Source: Phaeosaccion multiseriatum (taxonomy: Eukaryota > Ochrophyta, other classes). From it: DNA of 64,000 nucleotides. The notes under the pieces were generated by a model, which worked only from the letters and a program-made list of their open reading frames with translations, had not been told where the DNA came from and ran no database searches. The stretch is taken from positions 1,240,001-1,304,000 of the forward strand of contig OZ218955.1 in assembly GCA_965112735.1 (NCBI GenBank), written 5' to 3'. The position numbers were made by a program, and so were the translations under genes. Positions 56,116 to 64,000 of the stretch are shown here, piece by piece. Within the stretch, counting starts at the first letter, position 1. Every line of letters starts with the position of its first letter.

Positions 56116-56900
56116 CGTGTGGGAGAAAAGCCTTTGGGGGAAAAAGGGAGATCAAAGGGAAGCAAAAGCGAATGATGGGGTCTTCTTGGTGGTTTTGGGT
56201 TGCTATAAGGAGCGCGTCATCCCAGCCGCTTGAAGCCGCCCAAAAACCAACCAATAGGAGGAATAAAAGGACGACACAGCCACCAATTTAGATAGCCCAC
56301 TGCTCGGCAAGTGTGCAGGAGGGGTGAGAGTGGGTGAGAGGGAGGGGAAGGGGGCGGAGAAAAGAGAGGAGCGAAAAAAAAAGGACACGAGAGAGCCAGG
56401 GCAGGATAAAAAAAAAATTGCGCAAAACCGGGGAGAGTAACATCAAATGCAAAGGTGAGCGGTAAAGACGTCAAGATCGCCTGTCCTTGTCTTTATATCA
56501 ACTGTGGGTGTTGCTGTTAGTCCCAGTCTCAATCGAAGGGGAGGCTGGAGCACGTGATGTCCTGAAACCTTTACCTCTCTTCGAAGCGATTTGACTGGTT
56601 CCCCCCTCCAAGGAGGAGAACGAGGAGGAAGCAAGAAGAGAGCCTCTCTCCACCGCCCCTCCCTCTCCGCCCACTCCGTCCCACCTCACTCTCTTCTCCC
56701 ACCGCTCCCCTCACCGCTTCCTCTCGCCCCTCTTTATTACTCGTGCAGTTAAAAAAAGTGCAACAGAGGATCGAACCACTCGTGACAAGTGAGGCAAAGC
56801 AAAGAGATCAGCTGAGCAAGCGCCGCAGCCGCAAGGACCGCAACGAATCTCCATTGCATGTCTCTCTGTTGAAGTTGGCGTCTCTTCCGGGCGTGTGGCA
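56116..56900. other. Divergent promoter region, CWF19L2 / hypothetical
   Basis: 785 bp between opposed start codons. It contains A-rich stretches (56370-56420) and no recognised gene or element. Confidence 0.5.
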
Positions 56901-57737
56901 ATGTCTCCCGACACCAGCACCGACATTGGTTCTCACTCTAACCGCAGCAGCATATCCGACGAGGTCGGCGATGTCCACCCTGAGTACGAAGGACCTCACT
57001 GGTACCGAGAGCTCCCGAAGCTCATCTTTCGACACAAGGAAGGCGACTACATGGAAACATCCGCGGGTGATCTCATCTCCGGGGGTACCGTGAGCAGCAG
57101 CGACAGCAACAGCAGGAGCAGCAGCAGCAGAAGGAAGGCCTCCCTCTCCGCTTCCACCCCCCCAACGACTCTACCGTCGCCAACCATTTGGGAGCCTCAC
57201 GGGTCCGCCGTCGCTGCCGCGCCCGCAGCAGCAGCAGCCGCAGGTCGAGGAGGAGGAGGAGGGGGAGGAAGAGCAGCAGCAGCGGCAGCAGGGGCGGGGG
57301 GGGGGGACGATCTCTTCTGGCGCACGGCACGTGCATTGGAGCGGGACTATGAGGACGAGCCCTACTGGGAGGAGCAGGAGCAGCAGCAGTATCAACAGCA
57401 GCAGCAGGATCAGCAGCAGCAGCAGCAGAAGGAAAACGGGTATCGTTACGACCAGCAGCTACCGTATCGTCAGCAGCATCAGCAGCATCGGCAGAGCCAA
57501 GCATACCCTCCTCGGAGCCACTACGAGACGGCGTCCTCTCCCCGCCACTCTTCCCTCTCCCACCTCGCCGCGGAGCACCCCCCACCTCTCCAAAACCCTC
57601 CTCCTTCTCCTCCTCCTCGTTCCCCCGCCGACGAGCGCCGCGAGCAAGCGAGGGCGGCAGCACTGAAGCTGAACCCTTTTGCGGTTGAGGCCTGGAGCGC
57701 TCTGCAGCTCGAGCAGAAGCACTGCGACAGCAAGTAG
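56901..57737 (+). CDS. Hypothetical low-complexity protein, 278 residues
   Basis: Single open frame from ATG 56901 (MSPDTSTDIGSHSNRSS). The first 55 residues have ordinary composition ('PEYEGPHWYRELPKLIFRHK', 'EGDYMETSAGDLISGG'). The rest is Ser, Ala, Gly, Gln and Pro runs with a short ordinary block 'DDLFWRTARALERDYEDEPYW' split across low complexity, and a C terminus 'ALKLNPFAVEAWSALQLEQ'. No family was recognised. The repeats are CAG, GGA and CCT tracts. It could include an unspliced intron, but none is needed to keep frame. Confidence 0.5.
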   Translation: MSPDTSTDIGSHSNRSSISDEVGDVHPEYEGPHWYRELPKLIFRHKEGDYMETSAGDLISGGTVSSSDSNSRSSSSRRKASLSASTPPTTLPSPTIWEPHGSAVAAAPAAAAAAGRGGGGGGGRAAAAAAGAGGGDDLFWRTARALERDYEDEPYWEEQEQQQYQQQQQDQQQQQQKENGYRYDQQLPYRQQHQQHRQSQAYPPRSHYETASSPRHSSLSHLAAEHPPPLQNPPPSPPPRSPADERREQARAAALKLNPFAVEAWSALQLEQKHCDSK

Positions 57738-59019
57738 GACTGCAGCTGGGGCAGGAGCAGCAGGAGGAGCAGGAGGAGCCAGGAATGCCCCTCTGCAACA
57801 CAGACACGGCACCTGTAGCAAGAGCAGCAGGAGGCTGGGCGCAGGGGACAGACTGCTCAGCAAGAGGTAAGCCTTTTGGTAATACGTGCTGACGCCAGCA
57901 TGATGTGTGCAAGCTCCTTGCCACACCACCTCGCTTCTCTCCCGAGTGCCTTCGTTGGGTGTAAATAATAGCTCACCAATTCCACCATTCCATCTCCTCT
58001 GTAGAGTGTATTGCCTCACCATCTCTCTTCCTCTCAGTGCGTCTTTTGTCGTTGCCTGTGAGCGCACTCTGATAGTACACTGTGCTTTGTCTTGCCGTCT
58101 CTTGCCATCCCTTTTTCTGTGGCATCCCTTCCCTCTCCTCCTGATGTACGTTACATGGCGGTTTCATCCACCGTTCCGCTCATGATTGCAGATGCGCACA
58201 CACGATCAGGAGAAGGACAGAGGGCCGTCATCTGTAGCACTGCAGAGCAGTTCCACAGCAGCGAAGTAGTACGAACAAGCAGGAGCCAAGTATCTCCGCT
58301 GCGCCTTCGAACTGCGGTGCACGCACGCACCCACGCCCAAGGAGGGGGGTGTGGGGTGTCATTATACATGATTACATATTATACGAGAAGCGAGAAGACC
58401 AAGCGAGAGTGAGAAGTGAGAAAACAGGTTGGGGGTCCCTGCTTAAGTGCAGAGGGGCACTGCCTATCTTATGCACGCGAAAGGAGGGCTATGGAGGGAG
58501 GGAGGGAGGGAGGGAGGGAGGGGGGCGCTTTTCTGCACGTTTGAGGTGTGGCTTGCCCTTCAGAGAACAAATGAAGAGAAAGGAAGGGGAAGGGGGAACG
58601 AGGCCACAGAGAGGCCGCCCCCACCCGCCCCTGGTTACGAGTAGTATCATCGTATTCACCCATCGCCTGTTGATCAACCAATCAATCAACCAAGCAATCA
58701 GCTGCCTGGTAGATGAGTCAGTAGGTGAACGGAGGATAAGGGGGGGGGGGGGGGAAGGAGGGGGTCTTCGAAGCAAGTTTTTGCACACACGGACGCACGC
58801 ACGCACGCACGCACGCACGCACGTACGCAATTTTTTAAAAAACTAATGCATAATTTATCCCTTACTGTCTTCTCTGCACGCATGCACGTGACAGTCAGTC
58901 TGACCGACCATGTGTGTGTGTGTTGTGTGTTTAGACGGCTCACGTCGTCGCCAGTACAGTACGTGGGCCCAGGCCCTTGCAAAATACACAACGCACATTA
59001 CATACGCAAGTTTCCGTGG
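57738..59019. other. Convergent intergenic region
   Basis: No gene recognised. It has a short (GGGA)n at 58495-58520, a G tract near 58741 and an (ACGC)n tract at 58790-58825. Confidence 0.5.
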
Positions 59020-63930
<4,911 letters not shown>

Positions 63931-64000
63931 TGGCTGTTCAACCCCCCCCGAAAGGTCTACCCGAGTCAACAGCTCTCAGCGCTCTCAGTACCGACCTGCG

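Noticed and set aside
58092-58846. Open frames between the low-complexity gene and the EF-hand-like gene
   Set aside because: Short, overlapping, without splice logic or recognisable motifs.

Overview
This is nuclear eukaryotic DNA. Nearly every gene is broken by spliceosomal (GT-AG) introns packed with microsatellites. The gene set (Tim21, Bud32/KEOPS, a GRIP golgin, CWF19L2, EndoU, SET-domain lysine methyltransferases) is that of a complex eukaryote. An RNase II-like protein that opens with a hydrophobic, signal-peptide-like segment, and SET domains of the Rubisco-LSMT type, suggest an alga with a complex plastid, perhaps a photosynthetic stramenopile such as a eustigmatophyte. That placement is inference from style and gene content; no rRNA or other marker gene is present.

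Layout: (1) 1-3.5 kb, two minus-strand ankyrin-repeat loci, one intact and leaving the window, one broken by frameshifts. (2) 3.7-9 kb, two plus-strand genes: TIM21 and an SF2/Z1-like P-loop ATPase. (3) 9.4-18.6 kb, a small hypothetical gene, then a 14-exon RNase II (RNB) gene on the minus strand with a 341-bp TIR element a few bases past its stop codon. (4) 18.9-23.1 kb, an 11-exon EndoU endoribonuclease, divergent from the RNase gene across about 240 bp. (5) 24-29.6 kb, a 1676-residue GRIP golgin, divergent from BUD32 (29.8-31.9 kb). (6) 33.7-41.3 kb, two tandem paralogous secreted NIDO-like proteins on the minus strand, with a second copy of the TIR element between them. (7) 41.5-50.4 kb, an 18-exon gene encoding two SET domains in one polypeptide. 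(8) 51.1-56.1 kb, CWF19L2 on the minus strand. (9) 56.9-57.7 kb, a low-complexity hypothetical protein. (10) 59-64 kb, a minus-strand EF-hand-like conserved protein whose 5' end is not resolved.

Exon models were built by hand. For TIM21, the P-loop ATPase, the RNase, EndoU, the golgin, BUD32, both NIDO genes, the tandem SET gene and CWF19L2, the summed exon lengths are exact multiples of three with GT and AG at each junction, so the models are strong. Single-base errors in some boundaries remain possible.

The genes do not form one pathway. Several act on RNA (RNase II, EndoU, the splicing or lariat factor CWF19L2, and Bud32 in tRNA t6A synthesis). The most unusual features are in the non-coding sequence: microsatellites that begin at splice donors with units matching the donor consensus, transcript-strand stretches of up to about 1.2 kb with no AG before the acceptor (including a roughly 1-kb TTC array), a TIR element present in two copies, and a dispersed short motif recurring in introns and exons.
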